A stretch of 64,000 bases of DNA from the IMG/VR virus record IMGVR_UViG_3300037468_000183, positions 40,081 through 104,080 of that record; one strand, written 5' to 3'. Positions 38,697 to 47,534 of the stretch are shown here, piece by piece. Below the pieces are notes generated by a model. That model ran no database searches, was not told the DNA's origin, and worked only from the letters and a program-made list of their open reading frames with translations. The DNA is from a virus. Within the stretch, counting starts at the first letter, position 1, and each line of letters starts with the position of its first letter. The translations under genes were made by a program, and so were the position numbers.

Positions 38697-38891
38697 ATGC
38701 CCAACGATCTCGGCACACTCGAACTCGATCCGAACGTCGTCTTGCGCGGCGCAGTGCTGCATATCCGGCTGGTCAACGTGCGCGCCTTGCGCATCCGGTT
38801 GCTGCTCACGGCTTGGCTGCTGTGTCTGATCGGCATTCTGCTGGATTGCTACATCGTATTTGACAAAGAGGACGCGGAGGAGGGCGCATGA
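38697..38891 (+). CDS. Small membrane protein
   Basis: 64 residues. A polar N-terminus (LGTLELDPNVVLRGAVLH) and one membrane helix (LLLTAWLLCLIGILLDCYIV, about 37-56), then an acidic tail. Follows the acyltransferase. Role unknown. Confidence 0.5.
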   Translation: MPNDLGTLELDPNVVLRGAVLHIRLVNVRALRIRLLLTAWLLCLIGILLDCYIVFDKEDAEEGA

Positions 38892-39091
38892 GGCTACTGC
38901 TATTCCGAATCGACCTACAGCCGCAGTTTCAAGGGCTGGACTGGGAAGCCGTGCGCTTCGAGCATTGTACCGCCGAAGCTCAGAACGCAGTGCGCGCTGT
39001 GGGGATGGGGCAGTACTGGGAGATGGACGATTACGTTGACGGCGCGTATACCGACATTCGATCCGATGACCAGCACAAGACGGGTGCCTAG
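38888..39091 (+). CDS. Hypothetical small protein
   Basis: 67 residues, ATG overlapping the previous stop. Aromatic and acidic (LDWEAVRFEHCTAEAQNAVR). No motif recognised. Lies between the sugar cassette and the neck genes. Confidence 0.45.
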   Translation: MRLLLFRIDLQPQFQGLDWEAVRFEHCTAEAQNAVRAVGMGQYWEMDDYVDGAYTDIRSDDQHKTGA

Positions 39092-39094
39092 TCG

Positions 39095-39475
39095 ATGACC
39101 AGCTTTATCAGCGCCGCAGAACTGACACAGATGCGCGCCGACGCCGCACGCACGTTGCTGGACGCAACCTGCACGCTGTTGACGCCGACTGCAAATGTCA
39201 ATGGCATTGGCGAGACAACGTTGACTTGGGGCACAGTTGGCGTTGCGGTGCCGTGTCGTCTGCGGCCGGCTGGTCTCCAGGCGCAGATGGTGCAGCTTGG
39301 CGGCCAGCCGCAAACGTCCGCTGACTGGCAATTGACGCTGCCGTTTGGCACGGTCACGGTTGCGCCAGGTGACCGCGTGGTGATCGACGGCGCAACCTTC
39401 GAGGTCAAACAAAGCATCGAGGAAGAAACGTGGCGCACGGCTGTGCGGGTGAACATGCTCCGCATTGAGGTTTGA
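39095..39475 (+). CDS. Head-closure / neck protein
   Basis: 126 residues. A short N-terminal helix, then a beta-rich domain (LDATCTLLTPTANVNGIGET; GTVTVAPGDRVVIDGATFEV) matching head-closure proteins of the DUF6093 type. Gene order (after connector, before HK97 gp10) supports this. Overlaps the next gene by 11 bases. Confidence 0.65.
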   Translation: MTSFISAAELTQMRADAARTLLDATCTLLTPTANVNGIGETTLTWGTVGVAVPCRLRPAGLQAQMVQLGGQPQTSADWQLTLPFGTVTVAPGDRVVIDGATFEVKQSIEEETWRTAVRVNMLRIEV

Positions 39476-39857
39476 CGTGTCTATCGTGACAACGGTGGTT
39501 TTCGACAACTTGCCAGCGCTGAACAAGCAGGCGACAGCGATGGCGGTGCAGGCGGTGAAGAAAGCCGCTTTCGATATCGAGGAGCACGCGAAGACGATTG
39601 TGCCTGTGGATACCGGCTTCCTGAAGAACTCGATTGCGACACAGGTCGGGGCCGATGGGTTGCACAGTCCACGGGGGTCATCTTCGCATCAGCACTCACC
39701 AGCAAACGACTTGACGGCCTACGTTGGGGCACACGCGGAGTATGCGGCGAATGTCGAGTACGGTCTCGGCCAACGACCGCAGCCGTACTTGCGGCCCGCA
39801 GTCGAGCGGGTGCGACCGGCGTTTATCGAGGCGATGAAGCAGATCGCGAAGATGTGA
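39465..39857 (+). CDS. HK97 gp10-family tail-neck protein
   Basis: 130 residues. VKKAAFDIEEHAKTIVPVDT, then GFLKNSIATQ, the AEYAANVEYG motif and QPYLRPAVERVRPAFI are all standard for the HK97 gp10 family. It helps join head and tail. Confidence 0.85.
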   Translation: MRFDVSIVTTVVFDNLPALNKQATAMAVQAVKKAAFDIEEHAKTIVPVDTGFLKNSIATQVGADGLHSPRGSSSHQHSPANDLTAYVGAHAEYAANVEYGLGQRPQPYLRPAVERVRPAFIEAMKQIAKM

Positions 39858-39901
39858 TAGGGGCGATGTAGCACTAGCAATAGAAAGAGAGAACGCAACA
39901 A

Positions 39902-41131
39902 ATGCGGATACTTTTTCAGGCAAATGCGCCGTGGTGCGCAACGGGATATGGTGTGCAAGGCAAGCACCTCGTGCCGCGCCTTCAGGCGCTCGGCCACGAT
40001 CTGGCGTACTTCGCCTTCTACGGGCTACAGAATGGCGTGCTGAACATTTCCGGCGTGCCAATCTACCCGATGGGGACACAGCCCTGGGGCCAAGATGTCG
40101 TCAGCGCGCATATGGCGCACTTCAAGGCCGATCTGCTTATCTCGCTGCTCGACGTGTGGGTGCTCGACGGCTACGGCGCGAAGGCCAAAGAGGGCGGCTG
40201 GCTGTGGTGTCCCTGGACGCCGGTGGATTGCGAGCCGGTGCCACCGCTGGTACTCAAGCGGCTCGAAGGTGCGCACACGGTCATTCCATACGCCCGGCAC
40301 GGCGAAGCGGAGTTTCGCAAGGCCGGCATACTCAACACGCGCTATATCCCGCATGGCGTGGTGACTGAGACCTTCAAGCCAATGGATCAACACGACTGCC
40401 GTCAGGCGCTAGGTCTGCCGCAAAACGTGTTCATCATCGGCATGGTCGCAGCGAACAAGGGCTTTCCGGCGCGCAAGTGTTTTGCGGAGCAGTTGACGGC
40501 CTTCGCAGAATTCAAGAAGAAGGTGCCAGATGCCATCTTCTATCTGCACACGATCCGGGGCCAGGAGCATGGCGGCATCAATTTTGCCGAATTACTGTGG
40601 CGACTCGGTTTGACCGAGGGCAAGGACGTGATCTTCAGCGACCAGTACACGTACATTCTCGGCTGGCCCGAAGAACGCATGGCGCAGCTTTACAATTGCT
40701 TCGATGTGCTATCACTGGCATCGATGGGCGAGGGCTTCGGCATCCCGCTAATCGAGGCGCAAGCCTGCGGGATTCCGGTGGTTTCCTGCGACAATACCGC
40801 CATGACCGAGTTGACTTTTGCGGGCGTGTGCATCCCGAAGGCGCAGCAATATCCCTGGTGGACGCCGTTGGCTTCCTGGCAGATGATTCCGCAGATCGGC
40901 GCGATTCTGGACGCCTATGTCGATCTGTACGAACAACTCACGCGCACGCCGGGGCGTCGTCAAGAGTTGGCACAGGTCGCCCGCGCGGGCGCGTTGGCTT
41001 ACGATTGGGATCGCGTCGTGGCTGACTTCTGGAAGCCATTCCTGGAAGGTCTTCAGGCTGAGAAAGACGCCAAGCGCGTCGCGCCGGACGGGGCCGCGGA
41101 GGTGCGGGAGTATGAAGAACAACGTTCTTGA
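39902..41131 (+). CDS. Glycosyltransferase family 4-like
   Basis: 409 residues with the GT-B layout. N-terminal NAPWCATGYGVQGKHLVPRL, a central IPHGVVTETFKP, and the donor-site signature SMGEGFGIPLIEAQACGIPV carrying the E-x7-E pair. It sits alone between two tail-connector genes, so a second sugar-enzyme insertion in the late operon. Likely transfers a sugar from a nucleotide donor onto virion protein, DNA or surface glycan. Confidence 0.88.
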   Translation: MRILFQANAPWCATGYGVQGKHLVPRLQALGHDLAYFAFYGLQNGVLNISGVPIYPMGTQPWGQDVVSAHMAHFKADLLISLLDVWVLDGYGAKAKEGGWLWCPWTPVDCEPVPPLVLKRLEGAHTVIPYARHGEAEFRKAGILNTRYIPHGVVTETFKPMDQHDCRQALGLPQNVFIIGMVAANKGFPARKCFAEQLTAFAEFKKKVPDAIFYLHTIRGQEHGGINFAELLWRLGLTEGKDVIFSDQYTYILGWPEERMAQLYNCFDVLSLASMGEGFGIPLIEAQACGIPVVSCDNTAMTELTFAGVCIPKAQQYPWWTPLASWQMIPQIGAILDAYVDLYEQLTRTPGRRQELAQVARAGALAYDWDRVVADFWKPFLEGLQAEKDAKRVAPDGAAEVREYEEQRS

Positions 41132-41358
41132 GGTATGAGGCTGTGCAACTATACGAGGCAACTAACGGCTACGTCGGACAAGATTATGTGCGCCTGTACG
41201 TTTGGGCAAAGAGCCAGGAGCGGGCCACGGAACTTGCACTTCAGAAGTTCAAGAACGGCAGAGACAAAATCGTTCTCGAATTGCTTTTCTCCGCTGACAC
41301 GTCCGAGTTTTGCACTGACGTTAGCGATACCGGATGGGACAGGAGCCTTGAGGCATGA
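41128..41358 (+). CDS. Hypothetical protein, TTG start
   Basis: 76 residues starting at a TTG that overlaps the glycosyltransferase stop (TTGA). It contains VWAKSQERATELALQKF and ends WDRSLEA. A different frame starting at 41135 is open too but gives an unlikely Arg/Ser-rich protein. Function unknown. Confidence 0.5.
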   Translation: MRYEAVQLYEATNGYVGQDYVRLYVWAKSQERATELALQKFKNGRDKIVLELLFSADTSEFCTDVSDTGWDRSLEA

Positions 41359-41753
41359 GCGAGAACGCGTTTGAGACGGCGCTGCGCACACAACTCGCCA
41401 GCGGGACGGCGCTCATCAATCTGCTTGGCGGCACGGCCATCTACAACGGCCAGCCGCCTGCCGGCATCGCGCGACCATGGGTGACCTTCTCGCTGGCATC
41501 GGGTATGGAGGACAATCAGACTCCGTATGATACGCAGCGGCTGGTCTACCTGGTCAAGGCTGTGGCAGACTCACTGCTGACGGCGGGCTTGATTGCCAAC
41601 GAGATTCAAAGTCGATTACATCACCAAGAGACCGCGATTGGCAGCGGTGTGTTTTGGGCGACGCGGGAAACCGTGGTGCGGTATCAGGAAATCGACCCGG
41701 TGGGCCACGTAATCGGCCACGCCGGGGGCGAGTACGCGTTTAGGCGCGGTTGA
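41355..41753 (+). CDS. Tail completion protein (DUF3168-like)
   Basis: 132 residues. FETALRTQLASGTALINLLG at the start and VYLVKAVADSLLTAGLIANE in the centre match the DUF3168/gp17-like tail terminator pattern. Gene order supports it. Coupled to the gene upstream. Confidence 0.75.
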   Translation: MSENAFETALRTQLASGTALINLLGGTAIYNGQPPAGIARPWVTFSLASGMEDNQTPYDTQRLVYLVKAVADSLLTAGLIANEIQSRLHHQETAIGSGVFWATRETVVRYQEIDPVGHVIGHAGGEYAFRRG

Positions 41754-41793
41754 CGGATGGACATTGACGCTATGAGCAGCTAGGAGGTTTTAC

Positions 41794-42204
41794 ATGGCAC
41801 GTTACACAGGCAGAGATTTGGCCGTCTGCTGGAATTACGTGGGCGGTTCGGTATTCCTGGAGGATGACTTTCGGTCGCTGGACGTGACCGAGGGCGTGCA
41901 GGACGCCAATAGCACGGCAGGCAACGATACCTATGCCGGGCATCTGGCAACCTACATCGATGCGTCGGCATCCTTCGAGATGGTGGGCACGGCTGGCAGC
42001 GGTACCGTGCACTGGTCGAAGCTCGCGCCACGCAGCGCCGGGACGCTGGTATGGCATCCCGAAGGCACGGCGCAGGGCAAGCCGAAACACACGGCGGCCG
42101 CGTACATCAGCAAGCGCGACCGTTCGTATCCGTACGCGGATGTGGTGACCGTAAGCCTGGGGTTTCAGTTCGACGGCGCGATCACGGACGGGGAAGTGGC
42201 TTGA
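41794..42204 (+). CDS. Major tail tube protein
   Basis: 136 residues, beta-rich (VTEGVQDANSTAGNDTYAGH; DVVTVSLGFQFDGAITDG). Short tail-tube proteins of siphophages lie exactly here, between tail completion and chaperone genes. AGGAGGTTTTAC precedes the ATG. Call rests on context and fold pattern. Confidence 0.7.
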   Translation: MARYTGRDLAVCWNYVGGSVFLEDDFRSLDVTEGVQDANSTAGNDTYAGHLATYIDASASFEMVGTAGSGTVHWSKLAPRSAGTLVWHPEGTAQGKPKHTAAAYISKRDRSYPYADVVTVSLGFQFDGAITDGEVA

Positions 42205-42263
42205 CGCTCTGGGGCGTGGGTCACGACTCGCGCCCCAACGTCAGCAGGAAAGGAAAACACAGG

Positions 42264-42569
42264 ATGCCTAAAGTTGATTTGCCGGGTGATAAGAGCGCGA
42301 TCTTGGCGCTACGCATGAGCGAATTCCGTCAGTTGTGGTCAAGCGGTGCCGTGCAGAAATTGCAGGGCATGAACGCTGTGGGCGCTGACCTGAGCGAGAT
42401 TTATCCCTTGCTGGCGATTGCCGTGCGTGAATGGGACTGCACGGATGAGGCCGGCAAACCGCTTGACCCGCATAACGTTGCCAGCTATGACGAGTTGCCG
42501 CCAAGCGTCTTCATGGTGCTGATGCGAGAACTCGGCCAGCTCGTGAGCGGCGTCGAAGTAAAAAACTGA
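42264..42569 (+). CDS. Tail assembly chaperone (gpG-like)
   Basis: 101 residues, helical (RMSEFRQLWSSGAVQKLQGM; LPPSVFMVLMRELGQLVSG), ending VKN at 42569. Located between tail tube and tape measure. It is the short product of a frameshift pair: the slippery heptamer A-AAA-AAC covers its last two sense codons. Confidence 0.8.
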   Translation: MPKVDLPGDKSAILALRMSEFRQLWSSGAVQKLQGMNAVGADLSEIYPLLAIAVREWDCTDEAGKPLDPHNVASYDELPPSVFMVLMRELGQLVSGVEVKN

Positions 42570-42742
42570 GCAAGGAGGTCTTCCTGTCCTTGCGAGGCGG
42601 GAAGCCTCCACCCTACGAAATGACGCGGGCGCAGGTGTGTGAGCGCATGGGCTGGACGTTTGCCTACTATGATTCGCTCGATTGGGATGACGTGCTCGGC
42701 CTGTTGCAGGTTTGGGATGGGCTGGACAAGGCGCGCCGCTAG
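42264..42742 (+). CDS. Tail assembly chaperone fusion (gpGT-like) by -1 frameshift
   Basis: A -1 shift at A-AAA-AAC (42560-42566) continues reading at 42566 as LSKEVFLSLRGGKPPPYEMT, for 58 more residues to the TAG at 42740-42742. The extension has no start codon or ribosome site of its own and includes MTRAQVCERMGWTF, typical of gpT regions. This gives an approximately 159-residue G-T protein, as in lambda and most long-tailed phages. Confidence 0.8.
42560..42593 (+). promoter_or_regulatory. Programmed -1 frameshift site
   Basis: Perfect X-XXY-YYZ heptamer A-AAA-AAC at 42560-42566 in the gpG reading frame. Three bases later GCAAGGA (42570-42576) can pair with TCCTTGC (42587-42593), followed by a second small hairpin GAGGC/GCCTC. 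These could stimulate shifting. Confidence 0.8.
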
Positions 42743-42749
42743 GTGATTT

Positions 42750-45700
42750 ATGGCTGAAACCATTGCCGAACTACTGGTAAAAGTTGGCGCTGATATTTCC
42801 GGGATGCAGCAGGGCTTCTCGGATGCTGAGACGAAGTTGACCAACTTCGGCAACACCGCGACGACCGCGGGCACGAACCTGGTCAAGCTCGGCGCGCCAT
42901 TGGTGGCATTGGGTGGAGCCGTGGCGGTCGTGGCCGGCGACTTTGAAACGTCCATGAACATCCTGAACGTCGCGGCGGGCGGAAGTAACACGACGCTGGA
43001 GGATTTGCGCAAGACGGCCGTCAAGGCGGGCGCAGATGTGAACCTGGTTGGCGTGAGTGCTTCTGACGTTGCCACGGCCATGAGCAACTTTACAAAAGCT
43101 GGCGTGCCGCTCAATACCATGCTTGGCAGCATGGAGGGCTATCTGAATGGCACCGCACAGATGGGCGGCACACTCAGGGCGGCGATTGATCTGGCTGCGG
43201 CCAGTGAACTGGACTTGGAGGAAGCCAGCCGTCTGGTGATTACGACACTGGCAACCTTCGGCACGGGCGCAGGCAGCGCCAGCGATGCAATGGATTTGAT
43301 GGTGCGTGCGGCGGATGCATCCGTATTGAGCGTCAACGATATCAAAGAGGCGCTTATCAATGTCGGCCCAACGATGTCCGGTTTTGGCGTACCGTTGGGC
43401 GAAGTCGTGACGGCGCTGGCATTGCTCTCGACACGCGGCATCACCGGGGCCGAGGCGGGTACGGCGCTCCAGTCGATGATGCTGAATCTGATGCGCACTA
43501 CGCCAGATGTGACGAAGACGCTGAACGCGCTGAACGTCTCGCTGTACGATCAGGACGGCGCATTGAAACCGCTGCCGACGATCATCGGTGATTTGCAGCG
43601 GGCAATGGCCGGTATGACTGAGGAGCAGCGCAACGCGACCATTATCACGTTGGCAGGCACTTACGGCCAAAAGGCCATGAATACGCTGTTGACAGAGGGC
43701 ACGCCCGGTTGGGACGCTATGACAATAGCCATTGGCAGTGCTGCGACGATGCAAGGGACGGCAGAAGCGCGTACGAAGGGTTTCAATGCGTCAATGGAGC
43801 AGCTAAAATCCTCTGTCGAGACCTTCATGATCAATGCTGGCACGCCGCTGATTCAAAACATCTTGACACCACTGATTCAGAAATTCACCGATATCATAGG
43901 CGGGCTGGCGCTGATGGATCCGCAATGGGTGAGTATCGCTGTGGTCATCGGCGTGGTGCTGGTGGCGCTCGGCGGCCTGCTGCTAGTTGCCGGACAGTTT
44001 GCCATCGCAATCGCGGCGCTGGGGCCGGTGTTGGCAGTGATCGGCGCGGCACTAGGCGCGATCTCATTGCCGGTGCTGGCGATAGGTGTCGCATTGGCGG
44101 CGCTGGTTCTGGCGTGGAATGGCAATTGGTTCGGCATTCGTGACACGTTGACGGCGGTCTGGGATGATAAACTCAAGCCGGTATTCGAGGCGATCAAGGC
44201 GTGGTTGGAAGTCAACATTCCTGCGGCGATTGCGGTCGTAGTGGGCTTCTGGACTAATACGCTGCTTCCCGCGATCAAAGACGTTGGCGATTTCTTTACG
44301 TTGATTTTGATACCGATTTTCGCAACGATTGTTACATGGTTAGCGACGACCATCGGTGCGGCCATTACGACGCTCGCCGGCTTCTGGAATGACACGCTCC
44401 TCCCGGCAATCAAAGCCGTCTGGACGTTCATCAACGACACGCTAATCCCGATTTTTGTAACCATCGTCACCTGGCTCGGCACGACCATCGGCGGCGCAAT
44501 CTCGACGTTAGCCGGCTTCTGGAATGACACGCTGCTCCCGGCAATCAAGGCGGTCTACGACTTCATCAACGACACCCTAATCCCGATTTTTGTGACCGTC
44601 GTGGATTGGCTGGCGACGACCATCGGCGCCGCTCTCTCCACACTGGCGGGCTTCTGGACAGATACGCTGCTGCCGGCTATTACATCCGTCTACGACTTCA
44701 TCAATGTTACGTTAATCCCGATCTTTGAGACGATTCTCACATGGCTGGAGACCACTCTCACAGGCGCTATTACGACATTGGCAGGCTTCTGGAACGACAC
44801 TCTGCTACCCGCCATTACGGCCGTCTGGACGTTCATCGATACCTACATCATTCCAATTTTCAATGCGATTGCCGATGTTATCAACGCTGCGCTGACATTG
44901 GCGTTGACCGCCCTGCAAGGACTTTGGGAGAACGTGTTGCTGCCGGCGCTCAAAGCCGTTTACGATTTCATCAACGACTACATCCTGATCATTTTTGGCA
45001 CCATAGCGAGCACCATCAGCGGGGCTATTACCACCGCACTAAACGACCTAACGGGCCTATGGAATGATACGCTGTTACCGGCGTTGAAGGCCGTCTACAA
45101 CTTCATCAACGATACGCTCATTGGTATTTTCGGCAGTGTGGCGGACAAGATGAGCGGCGGTGTTACCACCGCGCTTAATGACCTTTCCGGCTTGTGGAAT
45201 GACACGCTGCTCCCGGCGTTGAAGGCCGTCTACAATTTCATCAACGACACGCTCGGCGGTGTCTTCGGGACTCTGGCGGATAATCTGAGCGGTGGTGTGA
45301 CGACCGCGACCAATGACCTTTCGGGTCTGTGGAATAACACCTTGCTGCCGGCGTTGAAGGGCGTCAAGACTTATGTCGAAACTGAACTTCCAACTGTCTT
45401 TGATACGTTGGCAAGCAACTTCTCGACGGGCATCGGCGCCGCAGTGACGTCACTGACGAACCTGTGGAATCTCGATCTGCTACCGGCGTTGCAGGGTATT
45501 TGGGGCTTCATCAAGTATTCTGTTCTCGGTGTGTTTAGCGACTTGACCACCGCAGTCGGCACGACACTGAGCGGGCCGCTGACGACGATCAAGGATTTGT
45601 GGGCGGCGCTGAAACTGTCAATTGATGGTATTCCGCAAATTCTCACGGATATCGCCACGTGGTTCGGCACGTTGGCGACCAAGATTTCAGGACTCACGCT

Positions 45701-46037
45701 GCCGTCATGGTTGACGCCCGGCTCACCAACGCCGTTTGAGACGGCGCTGCGCGGCATCCTGAGCGCTTTGCAGGATGTGTCCAACGGGCCGTGGCAGTGG
45801 TTCCTGGACTTCGTAGATTTCGTGACAGGCGGCAATGGTGGAGGTGGCAAGGGGCCGACGACGAATATCAATGTCACCGTAGCCGCGGGCGCGGTGGTGG
45901 TCTATGGCAATGCCGGCACTGGCACCGGTGACGAAATCGGGTTGGGCATCGCGCGGGCGCTCGCGGCGTTGATCAAAGCGGAAGGGACTGCTGGGGCGGC
46001 GGCGTCGGGTTCGTATATTCCGCCGTGGGCTTTCTGA
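42750..46037 (+). CDS. Tape measure protein
   Basis: 1095 residues. N-terminal phage-tail domain (INVGPTMSGFGVPLGEVVTA and the TAGLG-type region near 200-260), hydrophobic stretches near 400-450, then about ten units of 44-47 residues built on FWNDTLLPAIKAVYDFINDT (nucleotides about 44236-45480). A Gly-rich region precedes the C-terminus. It sets tail length; by the usual 1.5 Angstrom per residue this predicts a tail of roughly 160 nm. Confidence 0.92.
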   Translation: MAETIAELLVKVGADISGMQQGFSDAETKLTNFGNTATTAGTNLVKLGAPLVALGGAVAVVAGDFETSMNILNVAAGGSNTTLEDLRKTAVKAGADVNLVGVSASDVATAMSNFTKAGVPLNTMLGSMEGYLNGTAQMGGTLRAAIDLAAASELDLEEASRLVITTLATFGTGAGSASDAMDLMVRAADASVLSVNDIKEALINVGPTMSGFGVPLGEVVTALALLSTRGITGAEAGTALQSMMLNLMRTTPDVTKTLNALNVSLYDQDGALKPLPTIIGDLQRAMAGMTEEQRNATIITLAGTYGQKAMNTLLTEGTPGWDAMTIAIGSAATMQGTAEARTKGFNASMEQLKSSVETFMINAGTPLIQNILTPLIQKFTDIIGGLALMDPQWVSIAVVIGVVLVALGGLLLVAGQFAIAIAALGPVLAVIGAALGAISLPVLAIGVALAALVLAWNGNWFGIRDTLTAVWDDKLKPVFEAIKAWLEVNIPAAIAVVVGFWTNTLLPAIKDVGDFFTLILIPIFATIVTWLATTIGAAITTLAGFWNDTLLPAIKAVWTFINDTLIPIFVTIVTWLGTTIGGAISTLAGFWNDTLLPAIKAVYDFINDTLIPIFVTVVDWLATTIGAALSTLAGFWTDTLLPAITSVYDFINVTLIPIFETILTWLETTLTGAITTLAGFWNDTLLPAITAVWTFIDTYIIPIFNAIADVINAALTLALTALQGLWENVLLPALKAVYDFINDYILIIFGTIASTISGAITTALNDLTGLWNDTLLPALKAVYNFINDTLIGIFGSVADKMSGGVTTALNDLSGLWNDTLLPALKAVYNFINDTLGGVFGTLADNLSGGVTTATNDLSGLWNNTLLPALKGVKTYVETELPTVFDTLASNFSTGIGAAVTSLTNLWNLDLLPALQGIWGFIKYSVLGVFSDLTTAVGTTLSGPLTTIKDLWAALKLSIDGIPQILTDIATWFGTLATKISGLTLPSWLTPGSPTPFETALRGILSALQDVSNGPWQWFLDFVDFVTGGNGGGGKGPTTNINVTVAAGAVVVYGNAGTGTGDEIGLGIARALAALIKAEGTAGAAASGSYIPPWAF
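44236..45480 (+). repeat. Tape-measure internal repeats
   Basis: About ten imperfect units, each carrying (F/L)W-N-D-T-L-L-P-A followed by a hydrophobic helix. Motif starts fall near 44248, 44383, 44518, 44653, 44788, 44923, 45058, 45193, 45328 and 45463: essentially 135 bases (45 codons) apart. Confidence 0.8.
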
Positions 46038-46047
46038 GGATTAGAGC

Positions 46048-46383
46048 ATGGCCGAGACGTTCGGGACGATCCCATTCACGGTTTTGCAGGCAGGCATGGG
46101 CCGCGTGCAGACGGCTAATGTGGCGTTTGCGCATATTCCTGGCGGCAATGTGACGTATGTCGATTACGGCGGCCAGCAACCACTGAGCCTGCCGTACAAT
46201 CTGCTACTCAGCGAAGCCAACTATCGCACGCTGGAGGGCACGGTCGGCGGCACGGCGGCGCTGGTAACAACGGTAGACGGCTCGATCAATACAGCGGTGC
46301 TGCTGAGCCTCAGCCGCGCGTCGCGCATTCCCGTTTCCGGCACCGTCTTTGTGACCGCAGCCTTTGTGGTGGTGACGCCCTAA
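46048..46383 (+). CDS. Distal tail-like protein
   Basis: 111 residues, beta-rich, Gly/Thr/Val (GGNVTYVDYGGQQPLSLPYN). It lies directly after the tape measure where distal tail or hub-accessory proteins are encoded. Stop overlaps the next start (TAATG). Tentative call. Confidence 0.55.
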   Translation: MAETFGTIPFTVLQAGMGRVQTANVAFAHIPGGNVTYVDYGGQQPLSLPYNLLLSEANYRTLEGTVGGTAALVTTVDGSINTAVLLSLSRASRIPVSGTVFVTAAFVVVTP

Positions 46384-47534
46384 TGTCCGTCATCTATCGG
46401 CAGCCGTATCTGCTCGTGACGGTCAACGGCACACCGTTGACGAACGTCCTGAGCGCGGCAGTGCAGGCCAGTCTCACGGCGCGCATCGCCTCGGCCACGG
46501 TCGAGGTGACCAGCTTGCCGGTCGGCTTGTTGCCCTGGGACGCGGTTGTTATCACGATGGGCGCGACACAAGCCACGGCTGCCGTGCGCTTCACCGGTTA
46601 TTTCGTCTCGCAGTCCGGCGTGCTATACCCGAAAGGCGCGACGCTCAGTTGCTCCGGCAAGTTGATTCTGGCCGAGCAGTACGAGAATGCCGTACAGATC
46701 GACCTATCCAGTGCCGGTGTGGGCGCGACAGACGAAGTGCTCATCAGCACGGTGCTGTACTATTGCGGCTTGTCCGGCGCGTGGACGCCAGCCGATGCGC
46801 CAACGGCTATGACCGGCATCGGCGGCACCGGCAAGACGCTCGGCACGGTTGCCAAAGACCGGGCCTTCTCATGGTTCGCAGGTGCGTCCGGCATCGCCTT
46901 CATCGACATGCTGGATGGCGTCTGCCTGGGCTATCGCACCTATGACACATTCGACGGCACGATCCGGCGCACGCAGATCACGACAATTCCCGCTGTCTCT
47001 GCGGTCGCGACCTTCACCGAGCATGTGGACATCAGCGCGGCGACCGAATCCACGACGATCCTGGGCGCCAGCAACAAAGTTGTGGTTACCGGATTTCCGG
47101 GGATGCAGAGTAACGCGCCGACGACCTACACGGCGACGGCGGGCAATCCGTTCTTGCTCTGGGACATCACCAGCAATCTCGGCTCGGCCACCATCGAGAA
47201 GCAGAACATTGCGAGTGCCGGAAATGGTTTGAGTTGCGAGGAAGTGGCGCTGTGGCTGTTGGCTGAGCGCAATCGCTACAAAGAGTCCATCGCGCTGACA
47301 ACGCCGCGCGATGACGTAATAGAGCCCGGCGACACGCTTGCCGTCGCCGCGCCCACGCGCCTGGGCCTGACGTTGCGCCGCATGTGGGTCGAGAGCGTAA
47401 GCGTCAGCATCGATAACGCGGGTGCGTTCAGTCAAGCCTTCACCTGTCTCGCTGCGGTGCCGGTGACGCTGCTGATGGAGAACGGCGATTTCGTGTTGAC
47501 TGAGGATGGACTTTACATCCTGGAGAGTGAGTGA
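46383..47534 (+). CDS. Tail hub / baseplate protein
   Basis: 383 residues. SLTARIASATVEVTSLPVGL, then a beta-rich region with DRAFSWFAGASGIAFIDMLD and WLLAERNRYKESIALTTPRD, and GDTLAVAAPTRLGLTLRRMW, fit the gp27/gpD-type hub layout. It would form the ring below the tube. The last residues (ENGDFVLTEDGLYILE) are a common C-terminal signature of tail proteins. Confidence 0.65.
   Translation: MSVIYRQPYLLVTVNGTPLTNVLSAAVQASLTARIASATVEVTSLPVGLLPWDAVVITMGATQATAAVRFTGYFVSQSGVLYPKGATLSCSGKLILAEQYENAVQIDLSSAGVGATDEVLISTVLYYCGLSGAWTPADAPTAMTGIGGTGKTLGTVAKDRAFSWFAGASGIAFIDMLDGVCLGYRTYDTFDGTIRRTQITTIPAVSAVATFTEHVDISAATESTTILGASNKVVVTGFPGMQSNAPTTYTATAGNPFLLWDITSNLGSATIEKQNIASAGNGLSCEEVALWLLAERNRYKESIALTTPRDDVIEPGDTLAVAAPTRLGLTLRRMWVESVSVSIDNAGAFSQAFTCLAAVPVTLLMENGDFVLTEDGLYILESE

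Noticed and set aside
41135-41374. 79-codon frame starting at ATG 41135
   Set aside because: Arg/Ser-rich and unlike a protein. The overlapping TTG-start frame (41128-41358) is coupled to both neighbours.
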